NCBI GenBank assembly: GCA_003450735.1
Contig: DMEZ01000018.1
Coordinates: 83,880 to 147,879 of the forward strand
DNA length: 64,000 bases
Direction of reading: 5' to 3'
Source of the DNA: Elusimicrobiota bacterium
GTDB taxonomy: Bacteria > Elusimicrobiota > Elusimicrobia > UBA1565
Under the pieces are notes generated by a model. It was not told where the DNA came from. It saw only the letters and a program-made list of their open reading frames with translations, and searched no databases. The translations under genes and the position numbers were made by a program. Below are positions 17,597 through 26,076 of the stretch, piece after piece; within the stretch, counting starts at the first letter, position 1, and each line of letters starts with the position of its first letter.

Positions 17597-18387
17597 TGGG
17601 GGGCTCGGTGCTCGAGCGCATCGCGGCATCCTCCAGAAAACGGACCGCCTTGGCCAAGGCCGCCGAGCCGCCGCAAGAGCTCCGGCGGCGCATCGCTCGG
17701 GCCCCGGCGCGGCGCCCCTTCACCGGGCGCCTGCGCGCTCCCGGCCTCCACATCATCGCCGAGATCAAGCGCGCCTCCCCCTCCGCGGGGCCGCTCGGGA
17801 CGGACATCGTCCCCGCGCGCGTCGCCGCCGACTACGCGGCCCACGGGGCCGCCGCGCTCTCGGTCCTCACCGAGCCGGAGTTCTTCGACGGCGACCTCGC
17901 GCACCTCAGCTCGGCGCGCGCCGCGGTCCAGCTCCCCGTGCTGATGAAGGACTTCTTCCTCGAGGAGTACCAGCTCCTGCAGGCGCGGGCCGCCGGCGCC
18001 GACTGCGTGCTGCTCATCGCCGCCTTGCTCGGCGCCGGCGGCCTGGAGGACCTGCTCCGCTCCGCGGACGCGCTCGACCTTGACGCATTGGTCGAGGTCC
18101 ACGACGAGGACGAGCTGCGCCTGGCGCTGGCGGCGGGAGCGCGGCTGATCGGAGTCAACAACCGGGACCTCAAGACCCTGGCCGTCGACTTGGAGGTCTC
18201 GCGGCGCCTGGCGCCCCTGGCCGCCGGCGCAAGCGCGGTCCTCCTCTCCGAGAGCGGGCTCCGGACGCGCGCCCAGCTGCTGGAGATGGCCGCGCTCGGC
18301 TTCCGCGGCTTTCTCATCGGCACGCATCTCATCGCGAGCGGCCGGCCCGGGCACGCCTTGGCCGAGCTCCTCAAGGAGGAGGCGTGA
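17596..18387 (+). CDS. trpC: Indole-3-glycerol phosphate synthase
   Basis: A 263-residue TIM-barrel enzyme. Catalytic motifs are IIAEIKRASPSAGPL (Lys and Glu), LMKDFFLEEYQL, VEVHDEDEL, IGVNNRDLKT and LLSESGLRTRAQL. It converts carboxyphenylamino-deoxyribulose phosphate to indoleglycerol phosphate. The ATG shares one base with the trpD stop (TGATG), and the stop overlaps trpF. It is a single-function protein, not the TrpC-TrpF fusion of E. coli. Confidence 0.95.
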   Translation: MGGSVLERIAASSRKRTALAKAAEPPQELRRRIARAPARRPFTGRLRAPGLHIIAEIKRASPSAGPLGTDIVPARVAADYAAHGAAALSVLTEPEFFDGDLAHLSSARAAVQLPVLMKDFFLEEYQLLQARAAGADCVLLIAALLGAGGLEDLLRSADALDLDALVEVHDEDELRLALAAGARLIGVNNRDLKTLAVDLEVSRRLAPLAAGASAVLLSESGLRTRAQLLEMAALGFRGFLIGTHLIASGRPGHALAELLKEEA

Positions 18388-19027
18388 CACCGACCCGGGT
18401 CAAAGTCTGCGGGATCACCCGCCCGCAGGACGCTAGTGCTGCCGCTGAGGCCGGGGCCTGGGCCGTGGGCTTCATCTTCGCGCCCGCCAGCCCCCGCCGC
18501 GTCTCCATCGCGGCCGCCAAGCGCGCCGCCGCCGGCTTGCCCGCTTCGGTCCTCCGCGTCGGGGTGTTCTTCGAACAGGATGAAGAGGCGATCCGCCGGA
18601 CGCAGCGGGAGGCGGGCCTCGACCTTCTTCAGCTACACGGCGCCGGCAGCGTCCGCCTCTGCCGAGCGCTCGGCGAAGAGCGCTGCATCGAAGCCGTCTC
18701 ACTCCAAGACCCGAGCGGCCTCGCGGCCGCCCGGCGGCGGAAGGCGGAGTACCTGCTGATCGACCGCCCCCGCTCCGGCAAGACGGCCTCTCCGACGGCG
18801 GCCGTCGATTGGACGCTGGCCGCCGGGCTGGCGCGGACCCGGCCGAAGACCCTGCTCGCCGGAGCGCTCTCGCCCGACAACGTCGGCGACGCCATCCGGC
18901 GGGTGAGGCCCTGGGGCGTGGACGCATCGAGCGGCCTCGAGATCTCGCCCGGCGTCAAGGACCCCGGGCTGATCCGCGGGTTCTTCGCGGCGGTGCGCCA
19001 GGCGGACGAGAGGCGAGGGAGCGAACG

Positions 19028-19031
<4 letters not shown>
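18384..19031 (+). CDS. trpF: Phosphoribosylanthranilate isomerase
   Basis: A 215-residue TIM barrel starting at GTG (GTGA overlap with trpC, behind GGAGGAGGC). The catalytic Cys lies in KVCGITRPQDA (residue 9). The general-acid Asp is probably in LLIDRPRSGKT, followed by the phosphate-binding LLAGALSPDNV and GVDASSGLEISPGVKD. It carries out the Amadori rearrangement between TrpD and TrpC. The RPRSGKTASPT segment differs from the usual GGTG loop, though phosphate-binding elements remain. Confidence 0.92.
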
Positions 19032-20222
<1,191 letters not shown>

Positions 20223-20233
<11 letters not shown>

Positions 20234-21047
20234 GCGGCGCCTCAGCCGGGCCATCCTCCGCGCCAACCGGGCGGGGCGCGCCGCCTTCATCCCCTACCTC
20301 GCGGCCGGCGATCCTTCGCTCGCCGCGACCGGGTCGTTCCTCGAAGTGCTGAGGGAGGCCGGGGCCGACATCATCGAGCTCGGCGTCCCCTTCTCCGATC
20401 CCATCGCAGACGGACCGGTCAACCAGCGGGCAGCGGAGCGCGCGCTCGCGGCCGGAGCGACTCTGCCCGGCATCCTCGAGATGGTCCGCGGCGTCCGCCG
20501 CACGGGTCTCGCCACTCCGCTGGTGCTGTTCAGCTACTACAACCCGGTGCTGCGCATGGGGCCGGCCGTCTTCGCTCAAGCCGCGCGCGCGGCGGGAGTC
20601 GACGGCGCCTTGATCGTGGACCTCCCCCCCGAAGAGGCGGGGGCCTATCGGAAGGCCGCCGGCGCCGCCGGCCTGGAGACCGTCTTTCTGGCCTCGCCCA
20701 CCACATCGGAGGAGCGGCTCAAGCTCATCGCTCGGGCCTCCACCGGATTCATCTACTACGTCTCGCGCCTGGGCGTCACCGGCGCGCGCGAGAGCCTGTC
20801 GCAGACCCTCGACGAAGAGCTGACCCGCATCAAGCGCGTCGCGGCCAAACCGGTGGCGGTGGGCTTCGGCATCTCGACTCCGGAGCAGGCGGCGTGCGCC
20901 GCCCGCGGCGCCGACGCCGTGGTCGTCGGCAGCGCCTTGGTCCGTTTGCTCGAGGACGCCGCGCCCGGGCAAGCCGCCGCCCGGATCGGCGAGTCGGCCC
21001 GCGCCTTGGCCGCGGCGCTGGTACGCGGGAAGACGCGAGGAGGATGA
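20223..21047 (+). CDS. trpA: Tryptophan synthase alpha chain
   Basis: A 274-residue TIM barrel; I chose the ATG at 20223, which starts inside trpB and precedes the conserved FIPYLAAGDPS. Catalytic Glu is in IIELGVPFSDPIADGPVNQ and Asp in GALIVDLPPEEA. The substrate-phosphate loop GFGISTPEQA and GSALV near the end are present. It cleaves indoleglycerol phosphate and channels indole to TrpB. It closes the trp block; aroF follows after 3 nt. Confidence 0.95.
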
Positions 21048-21050
21048 CCG

Positions 21051-22073
21051 ATGCTCGTTCTGATGGATTCCCATCACAGCAAGAAGGACTTGAAGGGCGT
21101 CATCGCGAAGATCGAGTCCTTGGGCTACCGGGCGCACACGATCCCGGGCGCGCAGAGCACGGCCGTCGGCATCACCGGCAACCAGGGAGCGATCGACCCG
21201 CTCGTCTTCGAGAACCTGCCGGGGGTGAAGGAGGCCATCCCGGTCTCCAAACCGTACAAGCTCAGCGGCCGCGACTTCAAGCACGGCGAGACCCGCATCC
21301 CTCTCGACGGCCTGCGGCGGGCGGTGGGCGCGGGCAATTTCACCGTGATCGCCGGCCCCTGCGCGGTCGAAAGCGAGAAGCAGATGCTGCGCATCGCCCG
21401 CGCCGTGAAGAAGGCCGGCGCGCACATGCTGCGGGGCGGGGCGTTCAAGCCGCGGACCTCCCCCTATGCCTTCCATGGGCTCGATGAAGAAGGGCTGCGC
21501 ATCCTGGCCAAGGCGCGCGAGGAGACGGGGCTTCCGGTCGTCACCGAGGCCGTGGATCCGCGGTCGCTCGACCTCGTCTGCAAGTACGCCGACGTGATCC
21601 AGATCGGCGCGCGCAACATGCAGAACTACGCGCTGCTGCGCCTCGCGGGCGGGATCGACCGGCCGGTGCTGCTCAAGCGGGGCATGTCGGCCACCATGGA
21701 CGAATGGCTGATGTCCGCGGAGTATATCCTGGCCGAGGGCAACTCCCGCGTCATGCTCTGCGAGCGCGGCATCCGTACGTTCGCCACCCATACGCGCAAC
21801 ACCCTCGACCTCAACGTCATCCCGGCGGTGCGCAAGCTCAGCCACCTGCCGGTGCTCGTCGACCCCAGCCACGGCACCGGCCTGCGCGACAAGGTCGCCC
21901 CGCTGGCCCGGGCGGCGGCCGCTGTGGGGGCGCAGGGCATCATCATCGAGGTGCACGACCGCCCGGAGGAGGCACTCAGCGACGGCCCGCAGGCCCTGCT
22001 GCCCTCGGAATTCTCCAAGCTGGTCTCCCAGCTGCGCGCGATGGGGAAGGTGCTGGGGTACAGGCTCGGCTAG
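21051..22073 (+). CDS. aroF: 3-deoxy-7-phosphoheptulonate (DAHP) synthase, type I-beta
   Basis: A 340-residue enzyme with a ferredoxin-like N-terminal regulatory domain (residues about 1-70) as in Thermotoga and related DAHP synthases, then the KDO8P-synthase-like barrel: FTVIAGPCAVES, RGGAFKPRTSPYAFHGL, VVTEAVDP, QIGARNMQNYALL, VLLKRGMSATMDEWL, and HLPVLVDPSHGTG. It joins PEP and erythrose-4-phosphate as the first shikimate step. The position directly after trpA, with an AGGAGG ribosome site, ties chorismate supply to tryptophan synthesis. Confidence 0.93.
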   Translation: MLVLMDSHHSKKDLKGVIAKIESLGYRAHTIPGAQSTAVGITGNQGAIDPLVFENLPGVKEAIPVSKPYKLSGRDFKHGETRIPLDGLRRAVGAGNFTVIAGPCAVESEKQMLRIARAVKKAGAHMLRGGAFKPRTSPYAFHGLDEEGLRILAKAREETGLPVVTEAVDPRSLDLVCKYADVIQIGARNMQNYALLRLAGGIDRPVLLKRGMSATMDEWLMSAEYILAEGNSRVMLCERGIRTFATHTRNTLDLNVIPAVRKLSHLPVLVDPSHGTGLRDKVAPLARAAAAVGAQGIIIEVHDRPEEALSDGPQALLPSEFSKLVSQLRAMGKVLGYRLG

Positions 22074-23359
22074 TGAAGATCATCCGCCCTGCCGCCGGCC
22101 CGCTCCACGGAAGCCTGGCCCTGCCGGGGGATAAGTCCGTCTCCCACCGGGCCCTCATCCTGGGGGCTTTGGCCGAGGGGCGGCTGACGCTGCGCAACGT
22201 CCCCTCCGGCCAAGACGTGCGCTCGACTCGGACCTGCCTCGCGGCTCTCGGCGTCCGGTTCCTCGATGTGCCCGGCGCGGTCGTCGTCGAGGGCGCCGGA
22301 CTCTCGGGCTTGCGCGCTCCCGGCGCGGATCTGGACTGCGGCAACTCCGGGACCACGATGCGTCTGCTGACCGGTGTCCTGGCCGGGCAGGGCTTCGACT
22401 CGGTCCTGACGGGAGACGCCTCTCTTTCCCGCCGTCCGATGCGCCGCGTCGCCGGTCCGCTCGAGCGGATGGGCGCGTGCGTCTCTTTGGCGGAAGACGG
22501 GCGCCCGCCGGTCCGCATCCGCGGGCGCCGTCCGCTCACGTCCGCCGCGGTGAGACTGGAGGTCCCGAGCGCGCAGGTCAAGTCGGCCGTCCTCCTGGCC
22601 GGTCTTTTCGCCGAGGGCGAGACGGAGGTCGACGACCCTTTCGGGACACGCGACCACACCGAGAGGATGCTCGCGGCCCTGGGCGCCGGCGAGAGCCTGC
22701 GCAGGCGGGGCTCGGCAGCGCTGATCCGCCCCTGCGCCCTGCGCACCGGCTTCGCCTGGGACCTGCCCGGAGACGTCTCCACGGCCGCGTTCTTCGCCGC
22801 GGCCGCGGCCTTGATCCCTGGGTCGTCGCTCGCGCTCCGCGGCATGCTCCTCAACCCCAGGCGCCTCGGCTTCTTCCTGGCCCTGCGCGAGATGGGCGGG
22901 GACTGGGCAATCTCCGGAGAGCGGGAGACCGGCGGCGAGCCCGTCGGCGACGTCGTCGTCCGCCATGCGCCGCTGCGGGCCCTGCGGGTGAAGGCGGAAC
23001 GCGTGCCCTCCATGGTCGATGAGATCCCCCTCCTCGCCGTGCTCGCGGCCGCGGCCGACGGCGAGAGCCGCCTCGAAGGAGTGGGCGAACTGCGGCTCAA
23101 AGAGTCGGACCGCATCGCCGGCACCCTCGCCGGCCTGCGCGCGCTCGGCGCCGAGGCGCGCGCAGACGGGGAAGACTTGATCGTGCGCGGCCCGACCCGG
23201 TTCCAAGGCGCGGCCCTGGAGTCGGGCGGGGACCACCGCCTGGCCATGGCTTTCGCGGTCGCCGCTTTGGCTGCGCACGGAGAGTCCGGCATCGCCGATG
23301 CCGGCTGCGCGGCGGTCTCCCACCCCTCCTTCTTCGAGGACCTGGAGGCCCTGCGGTGA
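22073..23359 (+). CDS. aroA: 3-phosphoshikimate 1-carboxyvinyltransferase (EPSP synthase)
   Basis: A 428-residue enzyme starting at GTG that shares one base with the aroF stop (TAGTG). Substrate motifs are present: LPGDKSVSHRALILGALAEG, DCGNSGTTMRLLTGVLAGQ, TGDASLSRRPMRRV, VPSAQVKSAVLLAGL, GDVSTAAFF, VDEIPLLAVLAA and LKESDRIAG. The LAGQ variant of the PEP site occurs where class I enzymes have LTAA; together with the short length this suggests a divergent class. It makes EPSP from shikimate-3-phosphate and PEP. Confidence 0.93.
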   Translation: MKIIRPAAGPLHGSLALPGDKSVSHRALILGALAEGRLTLRNVPSGQDVRSTRTCLAALGVRFLDVPGAVVVEGAGLSGLRAPGADLDCGNSGTTMRLLTGVLAGQGFDSVLTGDASLSRRPMRRVAGPLERMGACVSLAEDGRPPVRIRGRRPLTSAAVRLEVPSAQVKSAVLLAGLFAEGETEVDDPFGTRDHTERMLAALGAGESLRRRGSAALIRPCALRTGFAWDLPGDVSTAAFFAAAAALIPGSSLALRGMLLNPRRLGFFLALREMGGDWAISGERETGGEPVGDVVVRHAPLRALRVKAERVPSMVDEIPLLAVLAAAADGESRLEGVGELRLKESDRIAGTLAGLRALGAEARADGEDLIVRGPTRFQGAALESGGDHRLAMAFAVAALAAHGESGIADAGCAAVSHPSFFEDLEALR

Positions 23360-23508
23360 ACGGTCCGCGTGCGCCCGTCGCCGCCGTGGTCGGCGACCCG
23401 GTCGAGCACTCGCTCTCCTCCGCCCTGTTCCGGGCCCTGGCCTCCGCGGTGCGGGGCAACTCGGCGCTGGCCGCCGCTCGTGAGGGCCTGCGAAGGAGGC
23501 TCGAATGA
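23356..23508 (+). pseudogene. aroE: Shikimate dehydrogenase deletion scar (50 codons)
   Basis: The frame starts with GTG overlapping the aroA stop and ends with TGA overlapping the aroC start, exactly like an ordinary operon gene, but it holds only 50 codons. Residues 8-27 read VAAVVGDPVEHSLSSALFRA, matching the first shikimate-binding motif of AroE (GxPxxHSLSPxxHN). After about residue 30 the sequence jumps to an Ala/Arg-rich helix (ALAAAREGLRRRLE) resembling an AroE C-terminal helix. The rest of the substrate domain and the whole NADP domain are absent. The frame stays open through the join. It cannot encode a working dehydrogenase. Confidence 0.65.
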
Positions 23509-24668
23509 GACTGCTGAGGATCTTGACCGCCGGAGAATCCCACGGCCCCGGTCTGACCGGGATCATCGAGGGCATGCCGGCCGGGCTGGCCCTCGACGCC
23601 GCGTATATCGACGAGCAGCTCGCCCGCCGGCAGTGGGGCCACGGCCGGGGCGCCCGGATGAAGATCGAGAAGGACCGCGTCGTCATCCGAGGCGGAGTCC
23701 GCCGAGGCAGGACGCTCGGCTCGCCGATCGCCCTGCACATCGAGAACCGCGACTGGAAGAACTGGCGCGAGGTGATGCGCGTCGAGGCAGGCGGCGACGA
23801 GACCCTGAAGGCGGTGCACATCCCGCGTCCAGGGCACGCCGACTATCCGGGAGCCATGAAGTACGGGCACCGCGACCTGCGCGACGTGCTCGAGCGGGCC
23901 AGCGCCCGGGAGACCGCCGCCCGGGTTGCGCTCGGATCGGTGGCGCGCCGCTTCCTGGAGGAGTTCGGCATCCACGTCGCCAGCCGCGTCGTTTCGATCG
24001 GCGGCGAGGTCGACGATACGGACGCCGACGCCTTTCCCGTCCCGGAGCTCAACGCTTGCGCCGACTCCTCGCCGGTGCGAGCGCTCGGCGCCAAGGCCGC
24101 CCGCCGCATGATCGCGGCCATCGACGCGGCCCGCCGGGATGGGGACACCTTGGGCGGAGAGTTCGAGGTCCGGGTCGCGGGGCTCCCCGCCGGGCTGGGC
24201 TCCTACGTCCATTGGGACCGGCGCATCGAGGGCGACCTGGCGCGGGCCTTCATGAGCCTCAACGCCATCAAGGGCGTGGAGGTCGGCATGGGCTTCCGCG
24301 CGGCCCGGCTCCGCGGCTCCGCCGTCCATGACGAGCTCTTCTGGGACCCAGCGCGGGGCGGCGTCGTCCGGCGGAGCAACCGCTCCGGCGGGATCGACGG
24401 CGGCGTCAGCACGGGCGAGCCGCTGGTCGTGCGCGCGGCCATGAAGCCGATCGCCACGATCCTCAGGCCGCTGGCTTCCGTCGACCTGAAGAAGAAGAAG
24501 GAGGCCCGCGCCCATATCGAGCGCTCGGACACCTGCGCGGTGCCGGCGGCCGCCGTCATCGGAGAGTCTTTGGCCGCTCTCGAGCTCGCAGACGCCTTCC
24601 TCATCAAGTTCGGCGGAGATTCCATCCCGGAGGTCCGCTCCCACTATGAGTCAGAGCGCCGCGCCTGA
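23505..24668 (+). CDS. aroC: Chorismate synthase
   Basis: A 387-residue FMN-dependent enzyme, full length. Signatures are LTAGESHGPGLTGIIEGMPAG, RRQWGHGRGARMKIEKD, GSPIALHIENRDW, HADYPGAMKYGHRDLRDVLERASARETAARVA, and SNRSGGIDGGVSTGEPLVVRAAMKPIAT split by the active-site loop. It converts EPSP to chorismate. The ATG overlaps the aroE-scar stop by 4 nt, so coupling has been kept despite the loss of its neighbour. Confidence 0.95.
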   Translation: MRLLRILTAGESHGPGLTGIIEGMPAGLALDAAYIDEQLARRQWGHGRGARMKIEKDRVVIRGGVRRGRTLGSPIALHIENRDWKNWREVMRVEAGGDETLKAVHIPRPGHADYPGAMKYGHRDLRDVLERASARETAARVALGSVARRFLEEFGIHVASRVVSIGGEVDDTDADAFPVPELNACADSSPVRALGAKAARRMIAAIDAARRDGDTLGGEFEVRVAGLPAGLGSYVHWDRRIEGDLARAFMSLNAIKGVEVGMGFRAARLRGSAVHDELFWDPARGGVVRRSNRSGGIDGGVSTGEPLVVRAAMKPIATILRPLASVDLKKKKEARAHIERSDTCAVPAAAVIGESLAALELADAFLIKFGGDSIPEVRSHYESERRA

Positions 24669-24756
24669 GAGCCTCGGCGACGTCGCCGGAAGGATCCTGG
24701 GACATCTTTACAAGAGGAGGCGAACATGGGGAACCCGCCGATCCGCGTCCGCGTAG
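24646..24756 (+). pseudogene. Possible shikimate kinase scar between aroC and aroB
   Basis: A 36-codon frame begins with ATG inside the end of aroC and runs into aroB. After seven residues (MSQSAAP) it reads ESLGDVAGRILGHLYKR, which has the S-x-x-x-V-A-x-x-I-x-x-x-L spacing of the last helix of shikimate kinases. No Walker A loop is present. Operons of this type often carry aroK between aroC and aroB, and the flanking aroE and aroQ genes are reduced in the same way, so I read this as a candidate remnant. The similarity is short and could be chance. Confidence 0.25.
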
Positions 24757-25841
24757 GGCCCAAGCCGTATCCCGTGCATGTCGGCCGTGGGCTGCTGGCC
24801 CGACTGCCCCGGCTGCTTGCCTCGCGCGCCCCGGGGCGGCGCGCCGTCGTCATCACCGACGCGCGGCTGGCCCGGTCTTTGGGCGCCCGGGTCGCGCGCT
24901 CGCTGCGCGCGGCCGGCTGGCGCGTCGACGCCGCGGCCCTTCCCCAGGGTGAGCGGGCGAAGTCGCTCGCGGCTCTCGTCCATCTTTACGGGTTTCTCAT
25001 CGACCGCCGAACGGAGCGCCGGACCCCGCTGGTGGCCGTGGGCGGCGGCACCGTCGGCGACGCGGCGGGCTTCGCGGCCGCCACCTACTTCCGCGGTATC
25101 CCGCTGGTGCACGTCCCGACCACGCTGCTCGCGCAGGTGGACAGCGCCATCGGCGGCAAGACCGCGGTCAACCACCCGCTGGTGAAGAACGCGATCGGCG
25201 CCTTCTATCAGCCCGTGCTGGTGGTCGCGGACATCGACGCCTTGGCCTCTTTGCCGCAGCCCGAGCTCGCCGCCGGGATGGCGGAGGTGGTCAAGTACGC
25301 TCTGGTATTCGACCGGAGCTTCGCCCGCTGGCTCGACTCGAGCTGGCGCCAAGCGGTCGAGCTGCGGCAGACCGCCGCCCTGATCCGGCTGGTCCGGCAT
25401 TGCGTCCGGCTCAAGGCCGCGGCGGCCGCCGACGACGAGAAAGACCTCTTCGGCAGGCGCGAGCTGCTCAACTTCGGCCACACCTTCGGCCACGCTCTGG
25501 AGGCGGCGACCGGATACCGCCGCTTCCGGCACGGCGAAGCCGTGGCCTGGGGGATGAGGGTCGCGGTGGAGCTTTCAAAAGGCCGGGGCTGGCTCACGGA
25601 GCGCTCCGAGAGGACGCTGGCCGAGGCGCTGCTGCGGCGCCTGCCCTCGCCTTCCTGGCCCCGGGGACTGCGCCGGGGCGCGCTTCTCGCGGGGTTGGCC
25701 GGCGACAAGAAGGTCGCTGGCGCCCGCAACGTCTTCATCCTGCTCCGCGGCCTCGGCCGTCCCGTGCGCGTACGGGACGTATCCCGGAGGGAGCTTCTGA
25801 GGGCGATCGCCAGGACTCTGAAGCAAGCGAGGCGGCCATGA
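24726..25841 (+). CDS. aroB: 3-dehydroquinate synthase
   Basis: A 371-residue NAD- and metal-dependent enzyme behind a strong AAGAGGAGG ribosome site. Motifs are VAVGGGTVGDAAGFAAATYFRGI, HVPTTLLAQVDSAIGGKTAVN, the metal ligand Glu in MAEVVKYAL, and LNFGHTFGHALEAATGY followed by HGEAVAWGM. It cyclises DAHP to dehydroquinate. It is intact and lies between two damaged genes. Confidence 0.95.
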   Translation: MGNPPIRVRVGPKPYPVHVGRGLLARLPRLLASRAPGRRAVVITDARLARSLGARVARSLRAAGWRVDAAALPQGERAKSLAALVHLYGFLIDRRTERRTPLVAVGGGTVGDAAGFAAATYFRGIPLVHVPTTLLAQVDSAIGGKTAVNHPLVKNAIGAFYQPVLVVADIDALASLPQPELAAGMAEVVKYALVFDRSFARWLDSSWRQAVELRQTAALIRLVRHCVRLKAAAAADDEKDLFGRRELLNFGHTFGHALEAATGYRRFRHGEAVAWGMRVAVELSKGRGWLTERSERTLAEALLRRLPSPSWPRGLRRGALLAGLAGDKKVAGARNVFILLRGLGRPVRVRDVSRRELLRAIARTLKQARRP

Positions 25842-25972
25842 GGATCCTCGTCCTGCACGGACCGAACCTGACCCTGCTCGGCAGCCGCGAGCGTCATGGG
25901 CAAGGGAGTCGACAGGAGGTATCGGTCGCTGGAAACCAGGATGAAGGGCCTAGGCGCCGGCAGTGGGTCTAA
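25838..25972 (+). pseudogene. aroQ: Type II 3-dehydroquinate dehydratase scar (N-terminus only)
   Basis: ATG overlaps the aroB stop (ATGA). The first 17 residues, MRILVLHGPNLTLLGSR, are the unmistakable AroQ N-terminus (ILVLHGPNLNLLGxRE), whose Asn is an active-site residue. From residue 18 onward the frame (ERHGQGSRQEVSVAG...) has no similarity to AroQ and stops at about 44 codons. The catalytic Tyr loop, the Gln/Asn-HEG motif, HLSN and the rest of the 140-150 residue enzyme are missing from the window. The overlap with aroB shows that this was once a co-translated operon gene. Confidence 0.7.
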
Positions 25973-25980
25973 AGGACCCA
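25964..25980 (+). other. Perfect 6-bp stem-loop in the aroQ-ABC gap
   Basis: TGGGTC (25964-25969) and GACCCA (25975-25980) are exact inverted arms around the loop TAAAG. No T-run follows, so it is not a classic terminator. The surrounding gap from 25973 to 26076 has no recognisable gene. I compared it by eye with common riboswitch cores (TPP, cobalamin, glycine, c-di-GMP) without a match. Confidence 0.3.
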
Positions 25981-26076
25981 TCGGGGATGGACTGATTCCC
26001 ACCTCGCTGCTGGGCCCTTCGCACCAGGCGCCTCCCGCCTCCTGGCATTACCCTAATGACGACAGGCGTAGGCGCG

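Noticed and set aside
25893..26055. Possible riboswitch or structured RNA before the ABC exporter gene
   Set aside because: One 6-bp stem exists, but no known riboswitch core was recognised and no further covarying structure could be supported by eye.
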